Assembly: GCF_003337375.1 (NCBI RefSeq) | Contig: NZ_QPJD01000005.1 | Location: 186,001-250,000 of the forward strand | Length of the DNA stretch: 64,000 nucleotides | Direction of reading: 5' to 3' | From: Paenibacillus prosopidis | GTDB taxonomy: Bacteria > Bacillota > Bacilli > Paenibacillales > Paenibacillaceae | Shown here: positions 33,701 through 44,094 of the stretch, one piece after another | How the letters are laid out: every line of letters starts with the position of its first letter | Numbering within the stretch: the stretch's first letter is position 1 | Notes under the pieces: model-generated | The model's input: the letters and a program-made list of their open reading frames with translations, nothing else | Told to the model about the DNA's origin: nothing | Database searches by the model: none | Made by a program: the position numbers and the translations under genes

Positions 33701-36700
33701 TCATTTCTTAGACGGTACGACAACCGAAATCTCTCCTGTACTCGCTTGGGCACCGTCGGATGTTCGAGTGACTTCCAATACGAGCGTCACGGTCGTTTCT
33801 ATCTTCGGCGGATTAATTTTCCCGTTCGTTTTAATGACTCGCGTATTGCTTGAGCTCTTGATTGCAATGGTATATCCATCCGGTACAGTCGGCAGTGTTA
33901 GTTTCTTGGCATCTTTCGCCGGAGCGGCAATCGACGTTATGCCGGCTGCGATAACATTAATATCGTCTTCATTGCCTCCGTTGTCCGTCACTTCGATTTC
34001 GATCTGCCCCCCGGTTGCGATATTCGCAATCTCCACATCGTTGATTTCGTAATAGTAGGGCGTGCTGTAGAATCTGCCTGCATAAATGACGATCTGCATC
34101 TCGGTAATGCCTTCCTGTGCAAGGATTGGGAGTCTCTCGTAATAGTACCCGCCTTCCTTGTCCGGATTCAGTCCTTCATACAGAGGCCAATACACGGTAT
34201 CGCCGTTTTCTGTCCACGTATAATTGTCATGGAGAATCTGGGTCCAATCCTCCTGACCTTCCTTCTTCACCTTTAGCGCTATGGTGGAAGGCTTATGGTC
34301 CACCGCTCCGTCCGGCACGATTAAGGCGAACGTATTAAAGGACTGCGGCGAATCCCACTTTAGGTCGATCGTGTGCGGGAATTGGAATTCATCGACCGTG
34401 TTAAAGCTGCCATTTGTAAATACGGTCGTATAATCCTCATCGTTGAGATAGGCGGCATCTGTCGATCCTTCCATCGGTTTGTCCAAGGAGATGGACGACG
34501 CTTTTGCCGCGAGATTATCGATGCGCTTGATGGCGATATTGTATTCCTTGACTGCTCCTTGGTCGCCAATCGCTTTCACCGTCAAGGTATTCAAGCCTTC
34601 GGGGATTGTGGCGATCGCGGTTTGCCCGGGTGTCATGGGAACTCCGCCAATCTCCAACGTTCCGTAGTTATTCTTAAGCGTTGGCGTAATCGCGATTTGT
34701 TCCGTTTCCAGACCTAACCTTACTGCGTATTCTTTGACACTGGGATCAAAGGATAGATCTATCGGCTGCCCGCTGTTCAGAGCTTTCAATTCCAACGCGG
34801 ACAATGCAACGTCCCTCGTCACTTGAACGTCTATTTCTCCGTTATCCGGGAGACTGTACAGCTCAAGCTCGTAAACGGCGTACATATTCCAAGATATATA
34901 ATAAGCGTCATTAATCTGCACTCTCATCTTCAGCACGCCGCTTACCGCGGGAATATTGGCATAAGTATGTTCCATCACGCCGTCGTCCTTGTTGCTCTTC
35001 CAAGTGAGCGGAACCCTCTGCGCGACCGTTTCCCAGCTCGTTCCGTCCGTCGATACCTGAACGTCAATATCGGTAATCCCCTGGATGAGGCCGGACGGGG
35101 TGGCCATGACGATCGTATTGAAAGCTTGCGGTTCATTCCATGTCATGACAATCTCATGCGGAAACGGATGGGTATCGTTATAGCCCTGCAAGCTGGCGTA
35201 CATGGTGCCGTAGCTGCCATCCGCCATTTTCTGCGGACCGTAAGTAACGCCCTGGTCACCCGAACGTGCGGCCGATGCGGTAATTTCGGAATAATCTCTC
35301 GCAACGTTAGCGCCGACTTCATTCTTATTGCCCTTCAAGAAATTCAAGGTGTACACCTTGGCCGTCTTACCGTCGCTGGCAGTTGACCGGATTGTAATCC
35401 TGCTCTTACCGACTGGTATCTCGGCTGCTGCCACCATACCGTTCTCGATGCTCTTGCCGTTGATCGTAATGGAACCAGCCTCGTCCATAAGTGTTGGAGT
35501 TATAGAGATGGCACCGGCGTCTTCAGGAAGCATAATTTGGTAATTGGTGATACTGCCCCTGAAGTTAAACAAAGGCGCATTCGTTAATTCCAAGCTTTTC
35601 AAAGAAGCATCGTAGAGTTGCTGCCCCTCGTACATCTGCACCCGGAATCCGTCAAAGCTCAGCGTTTTACCGTCCAGATTCACGATCTTGACCGTATGCT
35701 TGCCAATCGATAGATTGCGGTTATTGTAAATGGTGAAATAATCGTGCGGGACTTTCTCATAGGCATCCACAATGACCGGTTCCGAGCCGTCGATGGAAAT
35801 GGATAACCGGCCGGCGCCGTCGTTCTTCTCGACGATGACGTCGATACCCGTTCCGGTGAATTCATACTCGAGCGAGCTGCCGGCGGCTGTTGTGGATTTG
35901 ACGCTGCCCAGATAAGCGAATTGCCTGCTTTTCTCGAACCAGCTGCCCGAGAAGCTGATATCGCTGCTTGTATTGTCGGTCATGTAAGTGAGCGTCGTTG
36001 CCTGTCCGTCATAAGGACTGGTGGATGCCGGAATTCCGCCTGCGTCCTCGCCGGCTGCCGCTTTGACCATATAATCGTGGAGCAGCTTGATATAGTCCGG
36101 ATCGAGGGTATATTTTCTCGGATCTTCCGGATTTACTGCGCTGTCGGCAATGCGTTTAGCCAGCTCGGGATTCGTTTGCTTGATTTTGTACATGAGCTCA
36201 TATTCTTCAATCCCGTCTCTCTGGGCTTCATAGCGCAGCGAGCTTTTTACAGTCATATGATCCTTGTCGGGATATACGATGGTAGAATCGCCATACCAAC
36301 TTCCGACGTACCACGCGTTCCACGCCCAATGCAAATGACCGGTGACGCCGTCTTGGCTCAGATTCCAGAATAGCAGTCTGCCCGTTAAAGTAGGCTGCGT
36401 CCACAACCGGTTCAGCCACGGCGGCTGGTTCACTTCGCATGTATAGACCCACATGTCTTTACCGGCAGTCTGCTCCGCCTTATACAAGTCTTTCTTCGCC
36501 TGAAATGCCGGGGTGAGCGGCACCCACACGTCCACATACGGCTTGGTTGTGTCGTTCATTAGAATCCCGTCGGGATCCGCGTCCATTGTTTTAAAGTCCG
36601 GAATAATTTCTTTTACTTTACGGGCCACATAGGTCCAATAGTTTCTGGCGTCATCTCCGGACGGCTCATCCCGGATATGCTGATACCAGGTTATTCCGTC

Positions 36701-37798
36701 TTCGTTCAACCATCCCTTTTCTTCCAAATGATCGTGCAAGGCTGTCAGATAGTTTTTCAGAAACTTGTCCGTCTCCGGCAGCGCGTCAGGCAAATTCGTA
36801 TTCCATGACGCATCCGGTTTTTCGTTCGCAGGCATTTTGTTGAGCGGATGGATCAGGTGGTTGTTGGCAAAGTCGGTGACACCTCTGTCAATAAAGGTCT
36901 GAACATACCGATCAAACAAAGACCAGTCAATGTTCTCGGGAATGCCGTCTGTAAATGCGGACAGATAGGTTCCTTTCGCTTGAAGCAGCAGGTCCGTCCG
37001 GACCCAGATCATATTCTGACGGTAATCCGTCATCACTTTAGCGAAACGGTCCACCAAATCGAACCATTCATCGCTGTATGTCTCTACGCCGTAGTAGTTT
37101 TCGCCGGCGTCATACAGGGGAGTTTCGGTCCCATCCCACGAAAATCCGTCCCATGTGAAGCCATTTGTCATGGTCCATTGATAATTGACGAAATTAGCTT
37201 CTGAAGTTTTAGGAATCTCAACATCGGCTACTTCGACGCGGATCGGCACGGCATAGTCTCCCAGAGTCGTTTTCACAGTAATCGTGCCTTCATAATCCCC
37301 GGGTCCTGCGGAGGCCGGCACATAGTTCGTTATAAAAATCGGCTGCGTGGAATTTGCCGCAACCTGTATGGAAGATTCATTGGACAGCGGGTCAGGCAGT
37401 TCCGATTGCGGATAGATCAGATTCCCTTCCCTGTCAGGGAAGAAGGGATTCTGCTTCACCGTATCCGTCAGCTCGTATTCCTCAAAATGATAGCTCAGAT
37501 TGTTGCCTTCGATAATCTTATTGTCTGCTGCTGTAAGGTCGGTAAACTCGACTACAGTAATCTCAAACTCCGTATCGCTGCGTAGGGCAATTTGTGCGCT
37601 TTCATATTCGTTTTTGGCCGAAACGATGTTGATGCTTGTATCAGGAAGCTCGGGAATGGTGCTGTTCCGGTACACATTTTTTAAGGCGTTTTCGACCCAT
37701 AAGTCGATCTTGCCGCCTTCTGCATGGACAATTGGCACGATGGTCATGAAGATGTTGACGACAAGAAATAAGGAAAGCCATTTTTTTCGCATTTTCAC
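33701..37798 (-). CDS. Secreted GH123/DUF4091-type multidomain glycosidase
   Basis: A 1365-residue secreted protein. Signal peptide to A26 (VHA cut); DUF4091 beta-sandwich about 30-195; GH123-like barrel about 200-590 with the paired acid motif HIRDEP (D377-E378); a galactose-binding-like domain about 615-722; a cadherin-like beta-sandwich repeat about 730-822; an F5/8-type domain about 830-982; a second cadherin-like repeat about 995-1095; another F5/8-type domain after that; and a short C-terminal beta domain. GH123 enzymes such as NgaP from Paenibacillus are beta-N-acetylgalactosaminidases that use substrate-assisted catalysis. GTG start with GGGAGG nine bases upstream. Own promoter and terminator. 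Confidence 0.82.
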   Translation of the reverse strand: MKMRKKWLSLFLVVNIFMTIVPIVHAEGGKIDLWVENALKNVYRNSTIPELPDTSINIVSAKNEYESAQIALRSDTEFEITVVEFTDLTAADNKIIEGNNLSYHFEEYELTDTVKQNPFFPDREGNLIYPQSELPDPLSNESSIQVAANSTQPIFITNYVPASAGPGDYEGTITVKTTLGDYAVPIRVEVADVEIPKTSEANFVNYQWTMTNGFTWDGFSWDGTETPLYDAGENYYGVETYSDEWFDLVDRFAKVMTDYRQNMIWVRTDLLLQAKGTYLSAFTDGIPENIDWSLFDRYVQTFIDRGVTDFANNHLIHPLNKMPANEKPDASWNTNLPDALPETDKFLKNYLTALHDHLEEKGWLNEDGITWYQHIRDEPSGDDARNYWTYVARKVKEIIPDFKTMDADPDGILMNDTTKPYVDVWVPLTPAFQAKKDLYKAEQTAGKDMWVYTCEVNQPPWLNRLWTQPTLTGRLLFWNLSQDGVTGHLHWAWNAWYVGSWYGDSTIVYPDKDHMTVKSSLRYEAQRDGIEEYELMYKIKQTNPELAKRIADSAVNPEDPRKYTLDPDYIKLLHDYMVKAAAGEDAGGIPASTSPYDGQATTLTYMTDNTSSDISFSGSWFEKSRQFAYLGSVKSTTAAGSSLEYEFTGTGIDVIVEKNDGAGRLSISIDGSEPVIVDAYEKVPHDYFTIYNNRNLSIGKHTVKIVNLDGKTLSFDGFRVQMYEGQQLYDASLKSLELTNAPLFNFRGSITNYQIMLPEDAGAISITPTLMDEAGSITINGKSIENGMVAAAEIPVGKSRITIRSTASDGKTAKVYTLNFLKGNKNEVGANVARDYSEITASAARSGDQGVTYGPQKMADGSYGTMYASLQGYNDTHPFPHEIVMTWNEPQAFNTIVMATPSGLIQGITDIDVQVSTDGTSWETVAQRVPLTWKSNKDDGVMEHTYANIPAVSGVLKMRVQINDAYYISWNMYAVYELELYSLPDNGEIDVQVTRDVALSALELKALNSGQPIDLSFDPSVKEYAVRLGLETEQIAITPTLKNNYGTLEIGGVPMTPGQTAIATIPEGLNTLTVKAIGDQGAVKEYNIAIKRIDNLAAKASSISLDKPMEGSTDAAYLNDEDYTTVFTNGSFNTVDEFQFPHTIDLKWDSPQSFNTFALIVPDGAVDHKPSTIALKVKKEGQEDWTQILHDNYTWTENGDTVYWPLYEGLNPDKEGGYYYERLPILAQEGITEMQIVIYAGRFYSTPYYYEINDVEIANIATGGQIEIEVTDNGGNEDDINVIAAGITSIAAPAKDAKKLTLPTVPDGYTIAIKSSSNTRVIKTNGKINPPKIETTVTLVLEVTRTSDGAQASTGEISVVVPSKK

Positions 37799-37867
37799 AG
37801 GAACTTGCCTCCCGTTCAGGTTTTGTTAGAGCCGTGTAAGCGCGCTTTACACAAGCTTTATATCACC

Positions 37868-37931
37868 ATCATAAGACCGGAAGGATTACTGCCACAATAT
37901 AAAGATCTTTACGTGCTTCTGTTCTGTTTAC
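37868..37931 (-). promoter_or_regulatory. Promoter with the shared 38-base upstream element (copy A)
   Basis: TATGAT (37868-37873) and TTGTGG (37892-37897) on the minus strand, 18-base spacer. Bases 37894-37931 match 46855-46892 at 36 of 38 positions, overlapping the -35 and extending upstream. The core reads GTAAAGATCTTTATATTGT, with a second GTAAA 19 bases further up. The element overlaps the last codons of the upstream YesN gene. Confidence 0.75.
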
Positions 37932-39610
37932 CTCTTTAGATTTGCCGTTTCCCGATACTCCTGGGGCGTCGTTCCCACCATCTTACGGAAGAAAGAAGTG
38001 AAATAAGAAGGTGATTCAAACCCAAGCTTCATGGCGATTTCATTAATTTTCATTGGTGTTTGTCCAAGCAGCCTTACCGCCGTACTCGTCTTTGTTTCAT
38101 TAATGTAATCGGATAAATTGCGGCCAGTCAGCTGTTTGTAGAAACGGGATAGATACGAGGGGTTAAAATAGACCACTTCCGCAATTCTGGCCAGCGAAAG
38201 ATCACCGCCCATATTGTCATTCACATAACGGTGGATACGCTCCACCATCAGATTCTCGCTTTTCTCCAATTGTTCTTTCTTTATCCGGCAAATCGATTCG
38301 CTTAGACGGTTCAGCCTGTCTTCGACAGCCCCCCATTCCACCGGCGGCTCCAGAAACGGCAAACTGGTAACCCCGATGTCGTTGACCGGTTTATCATAGG
38401 CGTGAATGCCGTTCAGATAGGAGATAAAGGCAAGAAGGAGCGTGTAATATCTCTCCATCCCGAGCATATAGTTTCGTGCGATCTCATTCTTTATGCCGCC
38501 GACCAGACAAGTTGTTTGCACAATAGCCCCTTCTATATCGCCGGCGTTCAAACATTTCTCCAGCGCGCCCAGCATACGGTTGAATTCGCCGGAGCTCGTC
38601 TCCGCCGGCTTTCCCGATTCCAGCCTGATCCAATCGCCCGCCATGTTCAGATCAATAATGGCCATCGGCTGACCGATGATGGCACGCTGCTTCAACGCCT
38701 CCTTCATCGCTTCATACTCTTGACCGATACCGCTCCACTCGACCGGCGCCCGGCCGATCGCAAACGATACGGGAATGCCGAGCTTCTCCCGGCAGCTGTT
38801 CTGCACAGGTTCCAGCATTCCTTTCAAATAATCGATCAGCCCCCGCCAGTCCGTACTCCCGGATTGACCGGTAAACTTGCCGGCATCGCCAGCAGGCTGG
38901 ATAAACCATAAGAAATCGGAGCGGTCAAGAACAGCCGTTTCGGCATGAATTTGCTGAGGAAGCCGCTCAGCAAATAGCTTCTGAACCTGGTAATAAACCT
39001 CCATTTTTTTCATGTAAGGCACTTTCTCCTCCCAACGGTCGACTTTCCCGGCAATCATCATAACCGGTTGCCGGTTGTCGATCGTAAGGGACAATGCTTC
39101 GTATAAGCCGCTGATCCATACCGCCTCCGCATCCTCGCCGGTCAGCAGCGCTTCAAAAATCGCTTTCTTAAACAGCGGTTCCGCCGCCGTCTGCTGCAAT
39201 TCCGCCAACTCCAGCTTTGTTTTCGCCCGATGGTCTTCGTCGATTTTGCTGAGGGCGGCTTTAACGGCCCGATCAATCACCTCGATTCCTTCCGTTTTCA
39301 ACAGATAAGAGTCAACATTTTGCTGAATCGCTTTGTAAGCATAATCAAATTCGCTGTGGCCGGTAAGCAGAATGATCCGGCAAGACGGCCAGTAAAACAA
39401 CACGTCATCGATGAGCTGCAGCCCGTTCTTTCCAGGCATGCGAATGTCGCTGATCAAGAGATCGATCTTGGTTTTCTTCACAATGTCGAGCGCATCGCTT
39501 GCCGAGTAGGCTTTACACAAGTCATGCTCCTGAATATACTTCTCTTGGAAATACTGCATCAGCCCGTCCACTATGGCAGGTTCATCATCTACGATCAAGA
39601 TCCGGTACAT
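37928..39610 (-). CDS. YesN-type response regulator (system 1)
   Basis: A 560-residue response regulator. Receiver domain about 1-120 with acidic DDE at 8-10 and phospho-acceptor D55 (LLISDIRMPG), a middle region of about 300 residues, and a C-terminal AraC DNA-binding domain (LARIAEVVYFNPSYLSRFYKQLTG; INEIAMKLGFESPSYFTSFFRKMVGTTPQEYR). The start at 39610 has GAGGGGGAG upstream and overlaps the YesM gene by 26 bases, so the pair is coupled. It probably activates sugar import and hydrolase genes in the locus. Confidence 0.9.
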   Translation of the reverse strand: MYRILIVDDEPAIVDGLMQYFQEKYIQEHDLCKAYSASDALDIVKKTKIDLLISDIRMPGKNGLQLIDDVLFYWPSCRIILLTGHSEFDYAYKAIQQNVDSYLLKTEGIEVIDRAVKAALSKIDEDHRAKTKLELAELQQTAAEPLFKKAIFEALLTGEDAEAVWISGLYEALSLTIDNRQPVMMIAGKVDRWEEKVPYMKKMEVYYQVQKLFAERLPQQIHAETAVLDRSDFLWFIQPAGDAGKFTGQSGSTDWRGLIDYLKGMLEPVQNSCREKLGIPVSFAIGRAPVEWSGIGQEYEAMKEALKQRAIIGQPMAIIDLNMAGDWIRLESGKPAETSSGEFNRMLGALEKCLNAGDIEGAIVQTTCLVGGIKNEIARNYMLGMERYYTLLLAFISYLNGIHAYDKPVNDIGVTSLPFLEPPVEWGAVEDRLNRLSESICRIKKEQLEKSENLMVERIHRYVNDNMGGDLSLARIAEVVYFNPSYLSRFYKQLTGRNLSDYINETKTSTAVRLLGQTPMKINEIAMKLGFESPSYFTSFFRKMVGTTPQEYRETANLKR

Positions 39611-41348
39611 GCTGCTCCCCCTCTTCATAATGAATGCGAATTTCCGCTTTCAAGCCGCCCAGTGAACTTCGGGAAACAAACACGCCGCTTTGTTCGCCGA
39701 ATCTAAGTTGGATCCGTCTGCAAACATTTAGCAGTCCTGTTTTCTCGGGAAGCTGCGACACATGATCAAGCTTGTCCTGCATCTCGAGCAGCGACTCGTC
39801 CGTCATTGTACTCCCGTCATCCTCGACGGAAATAGACAGTATACCGCCGGTAAAGGCTGCTTTCATATAGATATTCCCTCGGCGGGCCCCGCTCTCAAAG
39901 GCATGTTCGAACGCGTTCTCGACGAGCGGCTGAATGATCAGCCTTGGAACCTCAAGCGGCTTGCAAAGCTCCGGCAGTTCCTCCGCCTCCACTTCGATCC
40001 GATTCGAGAAGCGGATGCCCTGTATGTCGCAATAGTCAAGCGCATGCCGGTATTCTTCATCGAGCGTAACCTCTTCCCTTCCGCTGCGCGTAATGAACTG
40101 ATAATAGCTTCCGAGCTTTTGCGCCAAGGTTGAAGCGCTGTCGAGATCGCCGCTCCGGCAGATCATATAGATGTTAAAGAAGCTGTTGTACAAAAAATGC
40201 GGATTAATCTGGGACTGCAGCTGTTTCAGTTCGGAATGCTGGAGCGCGATTTGCTGCTCATAGTTTTCATGGATCGAATGCCTCAATTTAAGGACCATCC
40301 GGTCGAAATTTTCATATAAATAGCTGAACTCATTGTCGCCGTGCTGCTGCAGCGAGACGATCAGGTTATCCGTCTCCAGATTTTTGAATGCCCGAATGAG
40401 CTTTTTTAAAGGCTTATGGATCATTAAATTGACGGAATACGAGAACATGATTACGATGGCAAGCGATACGAAAGAAAGTACCGTAAACCAGGCGTTGAAC
40501 CTTTTGAGCGGTTCTGTGACTTCGTTTTGGTTCATGTAGGTGTAGAGCGTCAAGCCGAGGGCGCTAATATGCGTTTGGGCAACCATATAATTCTGCTTAT
40601 TGGCCGTCAACATGTAGCTGTCGACCGAACGCTCCGCATCCCCGCGTTTGGCGATCGCCGCTTTCATTTCATTCAAGATCGGCCCTCCGGTCATAACCGA
40701 TATGGCGCTGTTCTGCCTTCCGTCAACCAGCAGCGCACCGGAATCGTGGTATAACTTCACAAGATTCGAAACGGTCGCTTCAAGATTTTTGGAGGACAGC
40801 TCCATATAGACGACGATGCTTCCGTTATTAGCCGTTTCGATGAAGAAGAGCCGGCCTTCATCGTAATAGATCGGCTGCGGCGGCTTTTGCTCCGTATAGC
40901 GGGAGATAAGTGAATATTCCGAATTCGGCAGCTGCGCGATACCCCCCTGCGTTGATATCGTTCTCCCGAACGAATTGACGTACACCCCGACGTTAGCAAG
41001 GTAATCGCTTGAATCCCGGACCGTAAACAGACGGTCTCTCAATCTATTCACCAATTGATAGTCGTCAAAACCGTTCAACTGTCCGCCCAGAAAACTCAGC
41101 TTCAGCAGGTCGGGATCGTTGATCAGCTGCAGCTGCAGCGTACGCACGAAAGTAAATTGATCGTTCAGCTGGTTCGAATAAAATTGGACATTGGACAAGA
41201 TCGAATCGGAGAACCCTTTTTTCATAAAAGAAACCCCAGACATATTCATCCAAAGGTTGATCAAGTAGACCGGAAGCATCATAGCCACGAAAACGATAAT
41301 GACCTTCTGGTAAACATGCAGTCTCGACAAATCCGAAAGTCCCCTCAC
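39585..41348 (-). CDS. YesM-type sensor histidine kinase (system 1)
   Basis: A 587-residue membrane sensor: membrane helix about 15-35, extracellular Cache-like sensor about 40-280, second membrane helix about 290-310, HAMP, then the kinase core with LQSQINPHFLYNSF (phospho-histidine) and an HATPase domain (PLVENAFEHAF; TGLLNVCRRIQLRFG). It would sense an extracellular sugar and phosphorylate the YesN protein encoded just downstream. GTG start preceded by AAGGGGGAA. A terminator lies between it and the upstream GH123-like gene, so it probably has its own promoter. Confidence 0.9.
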   Translation of the reverse strand: MRGLSDLSRLHVYQKVIIVFVAMMLPVYLINLWMNMSGVSFMKKGFSDSILSNVQFYSNQLNDQFTFVRTLQLQLINDPDLLKLSFLGGQLNGFDDYQLVNRLRDRLFTVRDSSDYLANVGVYVNSFGRTISTQGGIAQLPNSEYSLISRYTEQKPPQPIYYDEGRLFFIETANNGSIVVYMELSSKNLEATVSNLVKLYHDSGALLVDGRQNSAISVMTGGPILNEMKAAIAKRGDAERSVDSYMLTANKQNYMVAQTHISALGLTLYTYMNQNEVTEPLKRFNAWFTVLSFVSLAIVIMFSYSVNLMIHKPLKKLIRAFKNLETDNLIVSLQQHGDNEFSYLYENFDRMVLKLRHSIHENYEQQIALQHSELKQLQSQINPHFLYNSFFNIYMICRSGDLDSASTLAQKLGSYYQFITRSGREEVTLDEEYRHALDYCDIQGIRFSNRIEVEAEELPELCKPLEVPRLIIQPLVENAFEHAFESGARRGNIYMKAAFTGGILSISVEDDGSTMTDESLLEMQDKLDHVSQLPEKTGLLNVCRRIQLRFGEQSGVFVSRSSLGGLKAEIRIHYEEGEQHVPDLDRR

Positions 41349-41474
41349 GTCGTTCCCCCTTCAGATTTCTTTAACCGCGTAAATGGATCTGATTCTGGTA
41401 AAAAAAGAGCAATCCTCGTTGGTTAATTCGACCTGAATGAACGATATCCTCTCACCTTGCAGTTGTACAGAAAA

Positions 41475-41502
41475 GAAACCCGAGCGCTGGGACAAGGGTT
41501 TC
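41475..41502 (-). terminator. Intrinsic terminator after the second GH123-like gene
   Basis: GAAACCC pairs with GGGTTTC around a 14-base loop, followed on the minus strand by CTTTTC. It separates importer 2 and its GH123-like gene from the YesM/YesN pair 1. Confidence 0.6.
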
Positions 41503-41519
41503 ATCGACATGGGTATCAT

Positions 41520-43181
41520 TCAATTGGACCGGGGGTGCAGCTCCGAGATCGCACGGTTGACCGCATCCCGTTTGGTCAGCATCCATTCCGCCTGTTGCGG
41601 ATATTCGGTAAAGGTGAGGGGGCCTGCCAACCGTTCCTCCAGCAGCTCAATCGTCTTTTCCTTGCCAATCAGACTTTCCAGCAGCTGAAGCGCTCTCAGA
41701 TCCTGAAGCGCCTCGGTAAACACCTCCAGCCGGATCGATTCGACCGGTCCCTCTTTCCCGGGATAAACGAGGAAAGCGTCACCAGACGGAAAGGCGTGCA
41801 GCGCATCGGTTACCCGATAGGGGTCGACCGGTTTCTGCGAGAGCTGCGAGAACCAGAAATTATAGCCCCAATGCAGAAAGCCGGCAATCTCGTATTTATA
41901 CAGCTGCATGCCTAGAATCCGGTTGCGTGCCGACGGAAAACAAAAGAAACGGTTGGAAACGTCCTTATACTGCGCGCAGCAGTAATAGGTCCACAACTCC
42001 GGAACGCCGTTATTCAAAAAGGCCTGCAGATGGTCGTTTGAAGGAATTGGCCGTTTCACGAGCCCTTTCTCGTAAAATGTATAATCGGACAATGCATCGA
42101 TAACCGGAAACTGCGGCAATAATCCGTTCACGATCCGGCTTGCGCTCTCATATGAAGCGAGGCTTTCTATGTTCGGTTCGTCCGATACGTGAAAATAACA
42201 TCGTCCCGCAAGCCCATGATCCTGGATGTAAGTAACAAGCGACGGTAGAAACTGCGACAAGAAGTTTCCGTAAGCCTCTCCTGACGCATCCGTCTCCCAC
42301 CCGAAAATCCGCTTGCTTTCACCGTTTTCCGTCGCGACGATTTTCGGTGCGTGCTTCGCTCCCCATTGGGTAAACAAATGAGAAAATTCGATATACTCGA
42401 TCCCCCTCCGCAAGCACAGCTCGATCCATCGGGTCAGCTTCTCATAGCCGAAGCGGTAAGACTCGCCCGATTTCTCTACATCCACTAGCTGGACCGTCGG
42501 CCGTTCGGCACCAACAGCCGTGTCGAGCGGCGGCGTAAACAACGGCGTAAGCAGCATGTTCATGCCGTGTCTTGCGGCGCTCAGCACGTAGCGGTCGATC
42601 ATCTCCCAATGCTGCTCACTGAACACTTCGAATCCGTAATAAACCGCCAGGCAGTCCGCATGGAACCATTCTGTATGGATTAGGCGCTGCTTAGGCAGCG
42701 AAGCGGGGATGATGTCCAGTTCAAATAGTTCTTCAGCTAAACGTTCTCCGTCAGCAATCTCCAGCGCGATCCGAATGGGGTGGATGCCTGGCGGCGTTTG
42801 AGCATGGATGTCCACCGTCAACCATATCGCGCGCCACTGCACAGGCAATGCGGTTAATCCTTCCTTCTCATCCACAGGGTACAAGGGATCTGGATACAGC
42901 CCTGGTGCGGCCCTTAGGATGAAATCATCGTGATCGCCGTAAATCGGCAGCTCGGAAGGGACAAGACCGACTGACCGGACGGAAATCTGCTCTGCCAAGT
43001 CAGATTCGATCCGGACCTTCAGCTCTTTGAGGATGTGATTCGCCCGGAAGGCCACCTGGAACGAGAAGGCTTCATTCCGCAGCGCCGATCCTTTATCCGT
43101 AACCGGATCGGTCAGCTCCTGATCGGGAAACACTTTGGCCAAAGAACTTAAGCATCTGGTTTCAAGGACTGTTCCGTTCAA
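41520..43181 (-). CDS. Intracellular DUF4091/GH123-like protein
   Basis: A 553-residue protein with a DUF4091-type beta-sandwich N-terminus (about 1-160) and a GH123-like barrel (about 165-520) carrying the paired acid motif HVSDEP (D334-E335). It has no signal peptide, so it works in the cytoplasm on imported oligosaccharides. It lacks the extra C-terminal binding domains of the secreted paralogue at 33701. Start is TTG with AGGAGG eight bases upstream, 12 bases after the permease gene. The likely activity is beta-N-acetylgalactosaminidase or a related glycosidase, by family. Confidence 0.8.
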   Translation of the reverse strand: MNGTVLETRCLSSLAKVFPDQELTDPVTDKGSALRNEAFSFQVAFRANHILKELKVRIESDLAEQISVRSVGLVPSELPIYGDHDDFILRAAPGLYPDPLYPVDEKEGLTALPVQWRAIWLTVDIHAQTPPGIHPIRIALEIADGERLAEELFELDIIPASLPKQRLIHTEWFHADCLAVYYGFEVFSEQHWEMIDRYVLSAARHGMNMLLTPLFTPPLDTAVGAERPTVQLVDVEKSGESYRFGYEKLTRWIELCLRRGIEYIEFSHLFTQWGAKHAPKIVATENGESKRIFGWETDASGEAYGNFLSQFLPSLVTYIQDHGLAGRCYFHVSDEPNIESLASYESASRIVNGLLPQFPVIDALSDYTFYEKGLVKRPIPSNDHLQAFLNNGVPELWTYYCCAQYKDVSNRFFCFPSARNRILGMQLYKYEIAGFLHWGYNFWFSQLSQKPVDPYRVTDALHAFPSGDAFLVYPGKEGPVESIRLEVFTEALQDLRALQLLESLIGKEKTIELLEERLAGPLTFTEYPQQAEWMLTKRDAVNRAISELHPRSN

Positions 43182-43193
43182 TGTTTCATCCTC

Positions 43194-44087
43194 CTACTCT
43201 TTTACGCTCCCGACGGTGATCCCTTTAACAAAATAACTTTGCAGGAAAGGATAAACCAGCATGATTGGCAGCGCGCCCAGAAAAATTTGCGCGGTCCGCA
43301 GCGTCTTCTCGCTCAGGTTTTGCAGAGCGGACAGGTCGTCGATCGTAATCGACTTCACATTAATAGCTGTGACCAGCGTCGAAAGATAGGTTTGCAGCGG
43401 ATATTTATCCGGCGAGTTTAAATATAAAATGCCGTCAAACCAAGAGTTCCAATGGCCTACGATCGTGAAAAGGCCAATCGTGGCGATTGATGGAAGCGAG
43501 ACCGGCAAATATACCTTCCACAGCACGGACCAATGACCTGCGCCGTCGATCGAGGCGGCTTCCTCCAGCTCTCTCGGAATCCCTCTGAAAAAATTAAGCA
43601 TCATAACGGTATTCCACACGTTGAGGGCACCGGGTATGATCAGCGCCCATATCGTATTCATCAGTCCAGTCTCTTTCACCACCATGTAGGTCGGAATAAG
43701 CCCTCCCCCAAAAAACATCGTAACCGCGAAAAACCAGACATAAACGGTTCTGAACCGGAAATGCTCAATCGTTTTGGAAAGCGGATACGCAGTGATAAAT
43801 ACAAGAAACATATTGATCAGCGTGCCGAGTGCGACCCTCTGCAGCGACACACCCAGGGATCGGGTAAACTCGGCTTTCTGCCCGAGAAACCTGTATGCGT
43901 CAAACGTGAATCCGATCGGCCACAGCTTCACCTCGCCGGCGGACGCTGCCGCATTGGAGCTGAGCGATACGGCAAGCAGGTGGACGAAGGGTACGATGCA
44001 CAAGACCGAAATCAACAATAAGAGCGGAATGTTAACCGCCATGAATAATTTTCTGCCGATCGGGAGTTTATACGACAAGGGTTTCAC
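43194..44087 (-). CDS. Carbohydrate ABC importer permease, LplC/CUT1 type (importer 2)
   Basis: A permease of about 297 residues with six membrane segments, the EAA loop (EAASIDGAGHWSVLWKVYLPVSLPSIATI) and the end GITVGSVKE, very like its importer 1 counterpart. An open frame reaches 44129 by overlapping the upstream gene. I place the start at the GTG at 44087, just past the upstream stop at 44095, with AAGG close by; a TTG at 44078 is also possible. It acts with the LplB-type permease and the binding protein upstream. Confidence 0.85.
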   Translation of the reverse strand: MKPLSYKLPIGRKLFMAVNIPLLLLISVLCIVPFVHLLAVSLSSNAAASAGEVKLWPIGFTFDAYRFLGQKAEFTRSLGVSLQRVALGTLINMFLVFITAYPLSKTIEHFRFRTVYVWFFAVTMFFGGGLIPTYMVVKETGLMNTIWALIIPGALNVWNTVMMLNFFRGIPRELEEAASIDGAGHWSVLWKVYLPVSLPSIATIGLFTIVGHWNSWFDGILYLNSPDKYPLQTYLSTLVTAINVKSITIDDLSALQNLSEKTLRTAQIFLGALPIMLVYPFLQSYFVKGITVGSVKE

Positions 44088-44094
44088 CTGCCTT

